From Pseudomonadota bacterium (GTDB lineage Bacteria; Pseudomonadota; Alphaproteobacteria; Rhizobiales; Xanthobacteraceae), in assembly GCA_023388935.1 (NCBI GenBank), contig JAEWFG010000397.1, positions 22,092-86,091 of the forward strand: DNA of 64,000 nucleotides, in the 5' to 3' direction. The position numbers were made by a program, and so were the translations under genes. The notes below the pieces were generated by a model, which saw nothing but the letters and a program-made list of their open reading frames with translations, was not told the origin of the DNA and did not search any database. Below are positions 34,908 through 44,171 of this stretch, piece by piece (position 1 is the stretch's first letter; each line of letters begins with the position of its first letter).

Positions 34908-36467
34908 TCAATCAAGTCTTGGAAACGGATCGGATGACACCGCGGCAATCGCCGCGGCCGGCAGCGCGTCGGCTTCGACCAGCGCTGCGGCCTTGGCGAG
35001 ATCGCCAGCCATGTAGCGGTCGGCGCCGAGCGCCGGCACGTGTTCGCGCAGGGCGGCAATGACGGCAATGAGCGGCCGGCTGGTCGCATGCGGTGCGCGC
35101 AGTGTGATGCCTTGGGCGGCGACGAGAAGCTCGATGCCAAGGATAGAGGCAAGATTGTCGGCCATGTCGGACAGACGCCGCGCGGCGTGCGCGGCCATCG
35201 AAACATGGTCTTCCTGGTTGGCGCTAGTCGGCGTCGAATCGATCGAGCAAGCGAGCGCACGCTGCTTGTTCTCGGCGTAGAGCGCGGCCGCCGTCACCTC
35301 GGCGATCATGAAGCCGGAATTGATGCCGGGATCGGGCGTCAGGAACGGCGGCAAGCCGAAATTGAGCGCGGGATCGACCAGCGTCGCGATGCGCCGTTCG
35401 CTGATCGCGCCGATCTCCGACAGTGCGAGGGCGATGGCGTCGGCCGCAAAGGCCACCGGCTCGGCGTGAAAGTTGCCCCCCGAGACGATCTCGCCGGTCT
35501 CGACCAGCACGAGCGGATTGTCGGTGACGGCATTAGCCTCGACGATCAGGGTTCGCGCGGCCTGCATGATCAAATCGAGCGCGGCGCCTGCGACCTGCGG
35601 CTGGCAGCGCAGGCAATAGGGATCCTGCACGCGCTCATCGCCTTCGAGATGCGACAGGCGGATGTCGCTGCCGTCGAGCAGCGCGGTCAACGTCGCCGCC
35701 GCTGCGATCTGTCCGGCATGACCGCGCAGCGCCTGAATTTCGGGGCGGAACGGTGCCGTCGAGGCCATCGCCGCATCGACCGACAGCGCGCCGGTCACGA
35801 GCGCGGCGCGCATCAGGCCAAACGCACGCAGCACGCCGGAGATGGCATAGGCGGTCGAGAACTGCGTACCGTTGATCAGCGCAAGCCCCTCCTTCGGCCC
35901 GAGCGTCAGCGGCGCGAGCCCGGCCGCGGCGAGCGCCTCCCTGCCGGACACAATCTTGCCGCCCACGATCGCCTGCCCTTCACCGATCATCACCGCCGTC
36001 ATATGCGCGAGTGGCGCAAGATCGCCGGAGGCGCCGACCGAGCCCTGCTGCGGCACCAGCGGATAGACGCGCCGCGCCAGCATGGCCTGCAACTGCTCGA
36101 TCACCTCGCGGCGCACGCCGGAGGCACCGCGCCCGAGCGAGATGACCTTCAGCGCCATCATCAGGCGGACGATCGGCTCCGGCGTCGCCGGCCCGACGCC
36201 GCAGCAATGCGAGACGATGAGATTGCGCTGGAGCAGCGTGGTCTGATCGGGCGGAATGCGCTTCGAAGCCAGCTTTCCGAAGCCGGTGTTGATCCCGTAG
36301 ACGGGGACATCGGCTCGCGCCGCCTTTGCGACAATCTCCGCCGCGGCCTCGACGCGCGGCCAGAACGAGGAATCGAGCACGACGGGTTGTCCTGCAAGCA
36401 CGCGCACGAGATCGTCGAGGCTCACCGCTCCGGGCTTGACGACGATTGCTGCGCCTTGCTCTGTCAC
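34908..36467 (-). CDS. hutH: Histidine ammonia-lyase
   Basis: 519 residues. The Ala-Ser-Gly triad that cyclises to the MIO cofactor is in GSVGASGDLAPLAH (146-148). Start at GTG 36467, which overlaps the hutI stop (GTGA); a longer version would run into hutI. Converts histidine to urocanate. Also ends in ordinary HutH sequence (SSDPFPRLD). Confidence 0.96.
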   Translation of the reverse strand: MTEQGAAIVVKPGAVSLDDLVRVLAGQPVVLDSSFWPRVEAAAEIVAKAARADVPVYGINTGFGKLASKRIPPDQTTLLQRNLIVSHCCGVGPATPEPIVRLMMALKVISLGRGASGVRREVIEQLQAMLARRVYPLVPQQGSVGASGDLAPLAHMTAVMIGEGQAIVGGKIVSGREALAAAGLAPLTLGPKEGLALINGTQFSTAYAISGVLRAFGLMRAALVTGALSVDAAMASTAPFRPEIQALRGHAGQIAAAATLTALLDGSDIRLSHLEGDERVQDPYCLRCQPQVAGAALDLIMQAARTLIVEANAVTDNPLVLVETGEIVSGGNFHAEPVAFAADAIALALSEIGAISERRIATLVDPALNFGLPPFLTPDPGINSGFMIAEVTAAALYAENKQRALACSIDSTPTSANQEDHVSMAAHAARRLSDMADNLASILGIELLVAAQGITLRAPHATSRPLIAVIAALREHVPALGADRYMAGDLAKAAALVEADALPAAAIAAVSSDPFPRLD

Positions 36468-37678
36468 TGTCCCCTCCACACGCGGCGGTGCAGCGGATTG
36501 AAGCCGATGCGGTAGACGAGCTCGGCGGGCCGCTCGATGTCCCAGATTGCGAGGTCGCACCATTTACCGGCCTCTAACGTGCCGGTCTCGTCCAGCACAC
36601 CGAGTGCGCGCGCGCCTTCACAGGTGATACCGGCGAGACACTCGGCCACCGTCATCCGGAACAGCGTCGCGCCCATGTTCATCGCGAGCAGGAGCGAGGT
36701 CAGCGGCGAGCTGCCGGGATTGCAATCGGTCGCGAGCGCCATGTGGACGCCATGCTTGCGGAACGCTTCGACGGGCGGCTTCTGCGTCTCGCGTATGAAG
36801 TAGAAGGCGCCCGGGAGGAGCACGGCCACCGTTCCGGCCCTCGCCATCGCCGCCGCGCCGGCCTCGTCCGTGTGCTCGAGGTGGTCGGCAGACAGCGCGG
36901 AGAATCTTGCAGCGAGCGCGGCACCACCGAGGTTCGACAGTTGGTCCGCGTGGAGCTTGACTGGCAGCCCCAGTCCCCTCGCCGTCTCGAACACCCGCGC
37001 CGTCTGCTCTCCGGAAAACGCGATGTCCTCCATGAAGGCATCGACGGCATCAGCAAGGCCCGCCTTTACGACGGCGGGCAGCATTTCCCTGCACACCAGA
37101 TCGATGTAGCGATCCTTGTCGCCGTCGGCCTCCGGCGGCAACGCATGGGCCCCGAGAAAGGATGTGCGGATCGCAACCGGCCGCTGACGGCCGAGGCTGC
37201 GCGCGGCCGCGAGCTGGCGCATTTCGGTCACGGTGTCGAGGCCGTAGCCGGACTTGATCTCGACCGTGGTTGCGCCCTCGCCGATCAGCGCATCGAGCCG
37301 CGGCAGCGCGCTTGCGATGAGCTCGGCTTCGCTCGCCTTGCGCGTCGCAGCCACCGTCGAGACGATGCCACCGCCGGCGCGCGCAATTTCCTCATAGCTT
37401 GCGCCCTTCAGGCGCAGCTCGAACTCGTGCGCGCGGTTGCCGCCATAGACGAGATGGGTGTGGCAGTCGACGAGACCCGGCGTGATCCAGCGTCCTTCGC
37501 AATCGAACCGCTCGATCGCGTCCGCATCAGCAGGAAAATCCGCCTTTGTGCCCGCATAGACGATGTGTCCGCCGCGCGCAGCGATCACGCCCTGCTCGAT
37601 CTCACCGAGATCGGGACGGTCGGCTCGCATCGTGGCGAGCCGGGCGTTGTGCCAGATCCGGTCGAAGCGCTCTGCCAT
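36464..37678 (-). CDS. hutI: Imidazolonepropionase
   Basis: 404 residues, amidohydrolase fold with metal ligands in LVDCHTHLVYGG, later KLHADQLSN and ALATDCNPGSSP. Third step of histidine degradation. First gene of hutI-H-U, divergent from hutF across a 99-base region holding the operator. Confidence 0.96.
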   Translation of the reverse strand: MAERFDRIWHNARLATMRADRPDLGEIEQGVIAARGGHIVYAGTKADFPADADAIERFDCEGRWITPGLVDCHTHLVYGGNRAHEFELRLKGASYEEIARAGGGIVSTVAATRKASEAELIASALPRLDALIGEGATTVEIKSGYGLDTVTEMRQLAAARSLGRQRPVAIRTSFLGAHALPPEADGDKDRYIDLVCREMLPAVVKAGLADAVDAFMEDIAFSGEQTARVFETARGLGLPVKLHADQLSNLGGAALAARFSALSADHLEHTDEAGAAAMARAGTVAVLLPGAFYFIRETQKPPVEAFRKHGVHMALATDCNPGSSPLTSLLLAMNMGATLFRMTVAECLAGITCEGARALGVLDETGTLEAGKWCDLAIWDIERPAELVYRIGFNPLHRRVWRGQ

Positions 37679-37724
37679 GCAACTGTCCCTTCGCGGATGT
37701 CCCTGCGCCCTGGGATGCTTGACT

Positions 37725-37742
37725 TATATGTCTAGACATATA
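37725..37742. promoter_or_regulatory. Palindromic HutC-type operator
   Basis: TATATGTCTAGACATATA is a perfect 18-bp palindrome in the divergent hutI-hutF gap. It overlaps a TATAAT-like -10 (37739-37744). HutC repressors of the GntR family bind palindromes of this sort and release on urocanate, so it should control both arms. Confidence 0.75.
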
Positions 37743-37777
37743 ATCGTGGGACGGTTCTGTCCAGCCGGCGTGTATTC

Positions 37778-39136
37778 ATGATCCGACTGCATTTCGCCTC
37801 CGCGCTCCTGCCCTCGGGCTGGGCCAATGACGTGCAGGTGGTGATCACCGCCGGCGCGATCGCCGAGGTGACGCCGGGCGTGGCGCCGGCGGTAGGCGAC
37901 GAGCGCCACCAAATCGCGCTTCCGGGACTTGCGAGTCTGCACAGCCACGCCTTTCAGCGCGGCATGGCGGGACTTGCCGAGCTGCGCGGCGACAGTACCG
38001 ATACCTTCTGGACCTGGCGCGAGACGATGTATCGCTTCGCGCTGGCGATGACGCCGGATGACGTCGCCGCCGTCGCAACGCTGCTTTATGTCGAGATGCT
38101 GGAGCAGGGTTTTACCCGCGTCGGCGAATTCCATTACCTGCATCACGATCGCGACGGCTCGCACTTCGCAGATCTCGGCGAAATGGCCGTGCGCATTGCG
38201 CAGGCTGCCGACGCTTCAAGCATTGGCCTTACGCTGCTGCCGAGTTTTTATGCGCACGGCTCCTTCGGCGGCGTCGCGCCCCATGATGGCCAGCGCCGCT
38301 TCATCTGCACGGTCGATCAATTCGCTGAACTGATGGCAGCCTCGCGCAAGGCGATCGCGGCATTGCCGGATGCCAACATTGGAATTGCGCCGCACAGTCT
38401 GCGCGCGGTGACGCCGGACGAGCTTACGGCGGTCATTCCGCTCGCAGATGGCGGGCCGGTGCACATTCATGCCGCCGAGCAGGTGAAAGAGGTCGAGGAT
38501 TGCCTGGCCTGGTCGGGGTGGCGTCCGGTGCAGTGGCTGCTGGAGCACGCGCCCATCGACCGGCGCTGGTGCCTCATCCACGCGACCCATACGACGGATG
38601 ACGAAGTGGCCGCACTCGCGAGGACGGGCGCGGTCGCCGGTCTTTGCCCCATCACCGAGGCGAGCCTTGGCGATGGCATTTTCCCGGCCCGCGAATTTAT
38701 CGGCGCCGGCGGCGCCTTTGGCATCGGCACCGATTCCAACGTGCTGGTCGGCGTCGCCGACGAGCTGCGCCAGCTCGAATACGGCCAGCGGCTGAAGCAT
38801 CGCGAACGCAACGTGCTCTCCGGCGGCGCAGGTCGCTCGACGGGGCGCACGCTGTTCGATCATGCGCTCGCGGGCGGCGCGCAGGCGCTGGCGCAGGTGA
38901 CGATCGGCCTGACGCCGGGCGCGCGCGCCGACATCGTCACGCTCGACACAGCACATCCGTCGCTGGCAGGACGTCAGGGCGACGCTGCCATCGATGGCTG
39001 GATCTTTGCCGCGGGCAGCGGCGCGATCGATTGCGTCTGGGCCGGCGGCGACAAGGTGGTCGAAGGCGGTCGGCATAGTCTGCGTCAGGTCGCACGTGAT
39101 CGCTTCAACGCATCGGTGCGGAGGCTTGTCGCATGA
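37778..39136 (+). CDS. hutF: Formimidoylglutamate deiminase
   Basis: 452 residues, amidohydrolase with LASLHSHAFQRGMAG, later HIHAAEQVKEVEDC, LIHATHTTDDE and GIGTDSNVLVG. Converts N-formimidoyl-L-glutamate to N-formyl-L-glutamate plus ammonia, so this organism uses the five-step hut route. Overlaps hutC by four bases. Confidence 0.94.
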   Translation: MIRLHFASALLPSGWANDVQVVITAGAIAEVTPGVAPAVGDERHQIALPGLASLHSHAFQRGMAGLAELRGDSTDTFWTWRETMYRFALAMTPDDVAAVATLLYVEMLEQGFTRVGEFHYLHHDRDGSHFADLGEMAVRIAQAADASSIGLTLLPSFYAHGSFGGVAPHDGQRRFICTVDQFAELMAASRKAIAALPDANIGIAPHSLRAVTPDELTAVIPLADGGPVHIHAAEQVKEVEDCLAWSGWRPVQWLLEHAPIDRRWCLIHATHTTDDEVAALARTGAVAGLCPITEASLGDGIFPAREFIGAGGAFGIGTDSNVLVGVADELRQLEYGQRLKHRERNVLSGGAGRSTGRTLFDHALAGGAQALAQVTIGLTPGARADIVTLDTAHPSLAGRQGDAAIDGWIFAAGSGAIDCVWAGGDKVVEGGRHSLRQVARDRFNASVRRLVA

Positions 39137-39861
39137 GCCTTGCCACCGACACCGGCGACAAGCCGACGCTCTACAAGCGGATCCGCGCCGACATCGAGAA
39201 GCGGATTTTGACGGGGGAATGGCCACCGGGCCATCGCATTCCGTTCGAGCACGAACTGGTGGCGCGCTACGGCTGCTCGCGTATGACGGTGAACAAGGCG
39301 CTGTCGGAACTCGCACAAGCTGACCTGATCGAGCGGCGGCGCCGCGCCGGCTCCTTCGTGCGCCGGCCGCAGCATCAGTCAGCGGTTCTCAAGATCGCCG
39401 ATATCCGCGCCGAGATCACTGCGCTCGGCCGCAGCTACGGTTATGAGCTGATCGGCCGAAAGCTGCGCGCGGCGACCACAGCCGACCGTAACCGCCTCGG
39501 CGTGAAGAAGGCCGGCAAGGTGGTCGCGATCACCTGCCGCCACAGCGCCGACAATGTGCCCTTTGCCATCGAGGACAGGCTGATCGATCTTACGTCCGTG
39601 CCGAATGCTGCGACCGCGGATTTCTCGCGCGAACCGCCCGGCTCGTGGCTGCTTCATCATGTCCCATGGACAGAGGCCGAGCATACGATCAGCGCCATAG
39701 TTGCGGATGATCACACGGCGGAAGCGCTCGACATCGCCGTCGGCGCGCCCTGCCTCGTGATTGACCGCTATACCTGGCGCAGCGCGCGCACGATCACCGC
39801 GGTGCGCCTGCTTTATCCCGGTGACTCTCACCGCCTTGTCGCCCGGTTCAAGGGAGGCTGA
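39133..39861 (+). CDS. hutC: HutC, GntR-family histidine utilisation repressor
   Basis: 242 residues: winged helix (about 12-75, HELVARYGCSRMTVNKALSELAQADLIERRRRAGSFV; see residues 35-70) and UTRA effector domain (about 95-240). Represses hut genes until urocanate accumulates. Co-transcribed with hutF (ATGA overlap). Confidence 0.94.
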   Translation: MSLATDTGDKPTLYKRIRADIEKRILTGEWPPGHRIPFEHELVARYGCSRMTVNKALSELAQADLIERRRRAGSFVRRPQHQSAVLKIADIRAEITALGRSYGYELIGRKLRAATTADRNRLGVKKAGKVVAITCRHSADNVPFAIEDRLIDLTSVPNAATADFSREPPGSWLLHHVPWTEAEHTISAIVADDHTAEALDIAVGAPCLVIDRYTWRSARTITAVRLLYPGDSHRLVARFKGG

Positions 39862-39971
39862 GAGAACGATGTCGGCACAAATCGTGCAACGCTTCAGGCA
39901 ACGGTCCTTATGGGCCGACATGAAGAGATCAACAGGACGTTAATCCATCGATCGGCAAGAGGACGACAATC

Positions 39972-40916
39972 ATGCGTAGTTCGAAAGTATTTGCGACAAT
40001 CATTGCCCTCGCCGTCTGCACTCCGGTGCTCGCCGACGACGTCAAGGTCGGCATAGGCATCTCCGGATGGACCGGCTTCGCGCCGCTGACGCTCGCGAAG
40101 GAGGCCGGCATCTTCAAGAAGAACGGCCTGGACGTCACGATCAAGAAGATCCCGCAGAAGGACCGCCACCTCGCGATCGCCTCCGGCGACGTCCAGTGCG
40201 CGGCAACGACGGTCGAAACCTGGATCTCCTGGAACGCCAATGGCGTCGCGACCAAGCAGATCTTCCAGCTCGACAAGAGCTACGGCGCCGACGGCATGGC
40301 CGTGCGCAACGATCTCGCCTCGATCAAGGACCTGAAGGGCAAGACCGTCGCGGCCTCGGCGCCCGGCACCTCGCCCTATTTCGCGCTGGCCTGGATGCTC
40401 AAGAAGAACGGGCTGTCGGTGAAGGACGTCACCGTCGTGAACCTCGAGCCGGCCGCAGCCGCGCAGGCCTTCGTCTCCGGCCAGAACGACGCAGCCATGA
40501 CCTATGAGCCGTATCTGTCGACGGTTCGTGCCGCGCCCGACAAGGGCAAGATCATCGCCACCACCCTCGACTATCCGATGGTCATGGACACGTTCGGCTG
40601 CACGCCGAAGTTTCTGACCGAGAACCCGAAGGCGGCCAAGGCACTCGCCGACAGCTATTTCGAGGCGCTCGACATGATCGCCAAGGACCAGGCCAAGGCC
40701 TACGAGATCATGGGCGCCGACGTGAAGCAGACCGGCGAGCAGTTCGGCAACTCGGCAAAGTACCTGCGCTGGCAGGACAGGGCCGCGAACCAGAAGTTCT
40801 TCGCGGGCGACTTCCTGACCTTCAACAAGAACGCCGCCGACCTCCTGCTCGAGATCGGCATCATCAAGGCCGCGCCGAAGGTCGAGGACCTCTTCGACGC
40901 GAGCTTCATCAAGTAA
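39972..40916 (+). CDS. ABC transporter substrate-binding protein, NitT/TauT type
   Basis: 314 residues: signal peptide to about LAD (residue 22), then SGWTGFAPLTLAKEAGIFKKN, the family signature, ASAPGTSPYFALAWML and AAMTYEPYLSTV. Binds a small nitrogen-containing or organic substrate in the periplasm. First of a four-gene run with permease, ATPase and an M20 hydrolase, next to the hut genes; histidine or a degradation product is possible but not shown. Confidence 0.88.
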   Translation: MRSSKVFATIIALAVCTPVLADDVKVGIGISGWTGFAPLTLAKEAGIFKKNGLDVTIKKIPQKDRHLAIASGDVQCAATTVETWISWNANGVATKQIFQLDKSYGADGMAVRNDLASIKDLKGKTVAASAPGTSPYFALAWMLKKNGLSVKDVTVVNLEPAAAAQAFVSGQNDAAMTYEPYLSTVRAAPDKGKIIATTLDYPMVMDTFGCTPKFLTENPKAAKALADSYFEALDMIAKDQAKAYEIMGADVKQTGEQFGNSAKYLRWQDRAANQKFFAGDFLTFNKNAADLLLEIGIIKAAPKVEDLFDASFIK

Positions 40917-40988
40917 CCCCTTCAAGAGCTGCCGGCCTCGTCTCGCGGCGGGGCCGGCAAATCTGTTCACCGCCCGGATAGATCGTTG

Positions 40989-41762
40989 ATGCGTCCCCTG
41001 GATCCCGTGACATCGAAGCAGCGCGTGGCTTATGGCCTTGCGTTCTTCGTGCTGTTCGTTGCCCTCTGGTCCTGGGCGACGCTCGGCGGCCATGTGTCGA
41101 AAACCTTCCTCGCCAACCCGCTGACCATGGTCCAGGAGGGCTTTGACCTGCTGACAAAGCAGGGTTTCATGTACGACATCGGCATGACGATCTGGCGCGT
41201 CGTCGGCGGCTTTACGCTTGCCGCGATCATCGCGGTGCCGCTCGGCGTGCTAATGGGGGCCTACAAGCCCATCGAGGCCTTCCTCGAACCGTTCGTCTCC
41301 TTTGCGCGGTATCTGCCCGCCTCGGCCTTTATCCCGCTCCTGATCCTGTGGGCCGGCATCGGTGAATTGCAAAAGCTGCTCGTCATCTTCATCGGCTCGG
41401 TGTTCCAGGTCATCCTGATGATCGCGGTGACCGTCGGCGCCACGCGGCGCGATCTGGTCGAGGCGGCCTATACGCTTGGCGCCAGCGACCGCGGCATCAT
41501 CCGCCGCGTGCTGCTGCCCTCTTCTGCGCCCGAGATCGCGGAGATCCTGCGACTGGTGCTCGGCTGGGCCTGGACCTACGTCATCGTCGCCGAGCTGATC
41601 GGCTCGTCCTCGGGCATCGGCCATATGATCGTCGACAGCCAGGCACTGCTCAACACCGGCCAGATCATCTTCGGCATCATCGTGATCGGACTGATCGGCC
41701 TGATCTCGGATTTCCTGTTCAAGGCGTTCAACGCCTGGCTGTTTCCGTGGAAGCTCGCATGA
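40989..41762 (+). CDS. ABC transporter permease, NitT/TauT type
   Basis: 257 residues with six predicted spans and coupling loop VEAAYTLGASDRGIIRRVLLPSSAPEI. Start ATG 40989 (MRPLDPVTSKQ); 72 bases after the binding protein and overlapping the ATPase start. Confidence 0.9.
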   Translation: MRPLDPVTSKQRVAYGLAFFVLFVALWSWATLGGHVSKTFLANPLTMVQEGFDLLTKQGFMYDIGMTIWRVVGGFTLAAIIAVPLGVLMGAYKPIEAFLEPFVSFARYLPASAFIPLLILWAGIGELQKLLVIFIGSVFQVILMIAVTVGATRRDLVEAAYTLGASDRGIIRRVLLPSSAPEIAEILRLVLGWAWTYVIVAELIGSSSGIGHMIVDSQALLNTGQIIFGIIVIGLIGLISDFLFKAFNAWLFPWKLA

Positions 41763-42544
41763 CCACGCTCAAGATCGAACAGGTCTCCCGAACTTTCCCG
41801 GCGCGGCACGGCAACGCACCGACCAAAGCGCTGGAGCCGACCGATCTGACGATCGGTAACAACGACTTCGTCACCATCCTCGGCCCTTCCGGCTGTGGCA
41901 AGTCCACGCTTCTACGCATTGTCGCCGGTCTCGATCGTCCGACCAGCGGGCGCGTGGTGCTCGACGGGCGGGAGGTGACCGGCCCCGGCGCCGATCGCGG
42001 CATGGTGTTCCAGTCCTACACGCTGTTTCCCTGGCTGACCGTGCGCGAAAACATCGCCTTCGGCTTACGCGAACGCGGCGTGCCGCAGGACGAGCGGAAC
42101 AAGATCGCCGATGGCTTCATCCGCCAGGTCGGATTGTCCGGCTTCGAGAACCACTGGCCCAAGCAGCTCTCCGGCGGCATGCAGCAGCGCACCGCGATTG
42201 CACGCGCGCTCGCCAACGATCCAAAGATCCTGCTGCTCGACGAGCCCTTCGGTGCGCTCGACAACCAGACCCGCGCCTTGATGCAGGAAATGCTGCTCGG
42301 AATCTGGGAGCGCGACCAGAAGACCGTACTGTTCGTCACGCACGACATCGAGGAAGCGATCTTCCTCGGCAGCCGCGTCATCGTCATGAGCGCCCGTCCC
42401 GGCCGCATCAAGGCCGAGATCAACGTGGACTTGCCGCATCCGCGCTCCTACAAGATCAAGACGACGCCCGAATTCGTCCAGTTGAAGGAACGGCTGGTCG
42501 AGGAGATCCGCACCGAGGCGCTGAAGGTTGCCGAACATGCCTGA
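41759..42544 (+). CDS. ABC transporter ATP-binding protein, NitT/TauT type
   Basis: 261 residues with intact Walker A (GPSGCGKST), Q loop (VFQSYTLFPWLT), signature (LSGGMQQRTAIARAL), Walker B (ILLLDEPFGALD) and switch (FVTHDIEEA). ATG overlaps the permease stop; its own end overlaps the hydrolase start by eight bases. Confidence 0.93.
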   Translation: MTTLKIEQVSRTFPARHGNAPTKALEPTDLTIGNNDFVTILGPSGCGKSTLLRIVAGLDRPTSGRVVLDGREVTGPGADRGMVFQSYTLFPWLTVRENIAFGLRERGVPQDERNKIADGFIRQVGLSGFENHWPKQLSGGMQQRTAIARALANDPKILLLDEPFGALDNQTRALMQEMLLGIWERDQKTVLFVTHDIEEAIFLGSRVIVMSARPGRIKAEINVDLPHPRSYKIKTTPEFVQLKERLVEEIRTEALKVAEHA

Positions 42545-43769
42545 CACCGAGCCGCGCGCTAATGGCGAGCGTGTCCTCGCCGATCTCAATGCGCTCCGTG
42601 CCATCGGCACCTACAAGACCGGCGTGCACAAGCCGACCTTCTCCGAACCGCACAGGCAGTCGCTGGATTGGCTGGTGCAGAAACTGCCCGAGGCCGGTCT
42701 CTCCGCCGCGATCGACGGCATCGGCAATGTCTTCGGCACCAGCGCCAAGCCAGGGCCGAAGCTGCTGGCCGGGTCGCACCTGGAAAGCCAGAACTACGCC
42801 GGCTGGCTCGATGGACCGCTCGGCGTGGTCTACGCGCTCGAAGCCGCGCGCGTGCTCAATGCCAATCCCTCTTTCAAAGGCGCCATCGAAGTTGCCGCCT
42901 GGTGCGACGAGGAAGGACATTTCGGCCACTTCCTCGGCTCGCGCTCCTATGTCGGTCAGGTGACCGAAGCCGACATCGACGCTGCCCGCGACCGCACCAG
43001 CGGCCGCAGCATGCGCGACGCACTCGCCGACATGGGGCTCTCGGGGCGGGCGCGCGTCACGGCCGAGGCGGGACGGCACGTCGGATATCTGGAGGCGCAT
43101 ATCGAGCAGGGTGATACGCTCGAGAGTGGAGGCCTTGCGATCGGTGTCGTGACCTCCATCGTCGGCATCTGGCAATACCGGATCAATTTCGTCGGCGAGC
43201 AGAACCATGCCGGCACCACCCGCATGGCGGCGCGGAAAGATGCCGGGCTCGCGCTGGCCAAATTCTGCGTGGCGATCGACGAGCGTTTTCCCGGTGCCTG
43301 TGGCCCGCGCACGGTCTGGACCACCGGCCGCATCGCGCTCGATCCGGGCGCACCGAGCATCATCCCCGGCACAGCCGAAATGCTGTTTCAGATCCGCGAC
43401 GACAATCCGGCCATCATTGTGCGGCTGGAGGAACTGCTGCGGACGATGGCGGACGAGGTCAACGCGAAGGGCCCCTGCACGGTCTCCGTGGAGAAACTGC
43501 GCACCGGAGCGCCCGCCATGATGAACGCCGGCTTTCAAGACGCGATCGAAGCCGCCAGCAATGCTGTCGCCGGCGGACGATCCATCCGCATCCCCAGCGG
43601 CGCCGGCCACGACGCGCAGATGCTCGCAACTGTGATGCCCGCCGGCATGCTGTTCGTGCCGTCGATCGGCGGCATCAGCCATCACTGGACCGAGAACACC
43701 GCCAATGCCGACATCATCACCGGCGCGCAGGTCTTCGTCGACGCCTGCCGGCGGATTCTGGGCGGTTAG
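42537..43769 (+). CDS. M20-family N-carbamoyl/N-acyl-L-amino acid amidohydrolase
   Basis: 410 residues of the allantoate amidohydrolase / L-N-carbamoylase group. Metal ligands are in LAGSHLES, AAWCDEEGHFGHFLGSRSY and YLEAHIEQGDTLE, and GAGHDAQMLA and ISHHWTEN near the end. Hydrolyses N-carbamoyl-, N-formyl- or ureido-acids. Its coupling to a transporter and the hut cluster, and the absence of hutG, make N-formylglutamate a candidate substrate. The 3' end abuts a bamA fragment. Confidence 0.85.
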   Translation: MPDTEPRANGERVLADLNALRAIGTYKTGVHKPTFSEPHRQSLDWLVQKLPEAGLSAAIDGIGNVFGTSAKPGPKLLAGSHLESQNYAGWLDGPLGVVYALEAARVLNANPSFKGAIEVAAWCDEEGHFGHFLGSRSYVGQVTEADIDAARDRTSGRSMRDALADMGLSGRARVTAEAGRHVGYLEAHIEQGDTLESGGLAIGVVTSIVGIWQYRINFVGEQNHAGTTRMAARKDAGLALAKFCVAIDERFPGACGPRTVWTTGRIALDPGAPSIIPGTAEMLFQIRDDNPAIIVRLEELLRTMADEVNAKGPCTVSVEKLRTGAPAMMNAGFQDAIEAASNAVAGGRSIRIPSGAGHDAQMLATVMPAGMLFVPSIGGISHHWTENTANADIITGAQVFVDACRRILGG

Positions 43770-44171
43770 ACGAGGCCCAGATCAGGCCGACACCGACCGA
43801 CGATCGCACCACGTTGCCGTCGTCGTATTGCAGTCCGCAGGTCGGGCAGGCCTTGGTGTTGACTTCGCCGGTGGCCGTCCACGACGTCGGCCCGTGGTAA
43901 TCCCAGAGCGAACCGGCATCGGCGCAGACCGCGCCCTTCAAGCCGACCTCCTTGTCAGGAACCAGAACGGCATCTGCAACTCCATCGACGGAGATCCTGC
44001 GCGGGTAGGTCCATCAGCCGCACGACTGGCGCATTTTGTCTTCGACCAAAGACGCTATATAGCGGGGCCAGCCATCGACGAGACCTGCGGCCTACGATGT
44101 GTTCGCCCAATTCGTGCGGCAGTTCCGCAACATCCATCATCTCCTCTCCCCCTCTTTCCCCCGAAGTTCCC
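43770..44171. other. 402-base region with a bamA remnant
   Basis: No intact gene. The first 225 bases hold the decayed 3' part of bamA on the minus strand (43771-43996); the remainder precedes the MFS gene and presumably contains its promoter (a CGCTATATAGCG palindrome at about 44050-44061 is visible). Confidence 0.55.
43771..43996 (-). pseudogene. Fragment of bamA (outer-membrane protein assembly factor), C-terminal part
   Basis: Reverse strand reads MELQMPFWFL, then after a frameshift KEVGLKGAVCADAGSLWDY, GPTSW and NVVRSSVGVGLIWAS, the last strands of the BamA barrel (normally continuing PFGPLRFD). The end joins the M20 hydrolase stop, and the first 90% of the gene is missing. A leftover of a duplication or rearrangement; the functional bamA must be elsewhere. 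Confidence 0.75.

Noticed and set aside
33285..34937. 550-codon frame antisense to hutU
   Set aside because: Covers a firmly identified gene; no domain, ribosome site or natural composition. The same applies to 35040-36515 opposite hutH and 36743-37735 opposite hutI.
37719..37744. TTGACT and TATAAT in the hut gap as a standard sigma-70 promoter
   Set aside because: Spacing is only 14 bases; the TATAAT may be real but the -35 pairing is not convincing.
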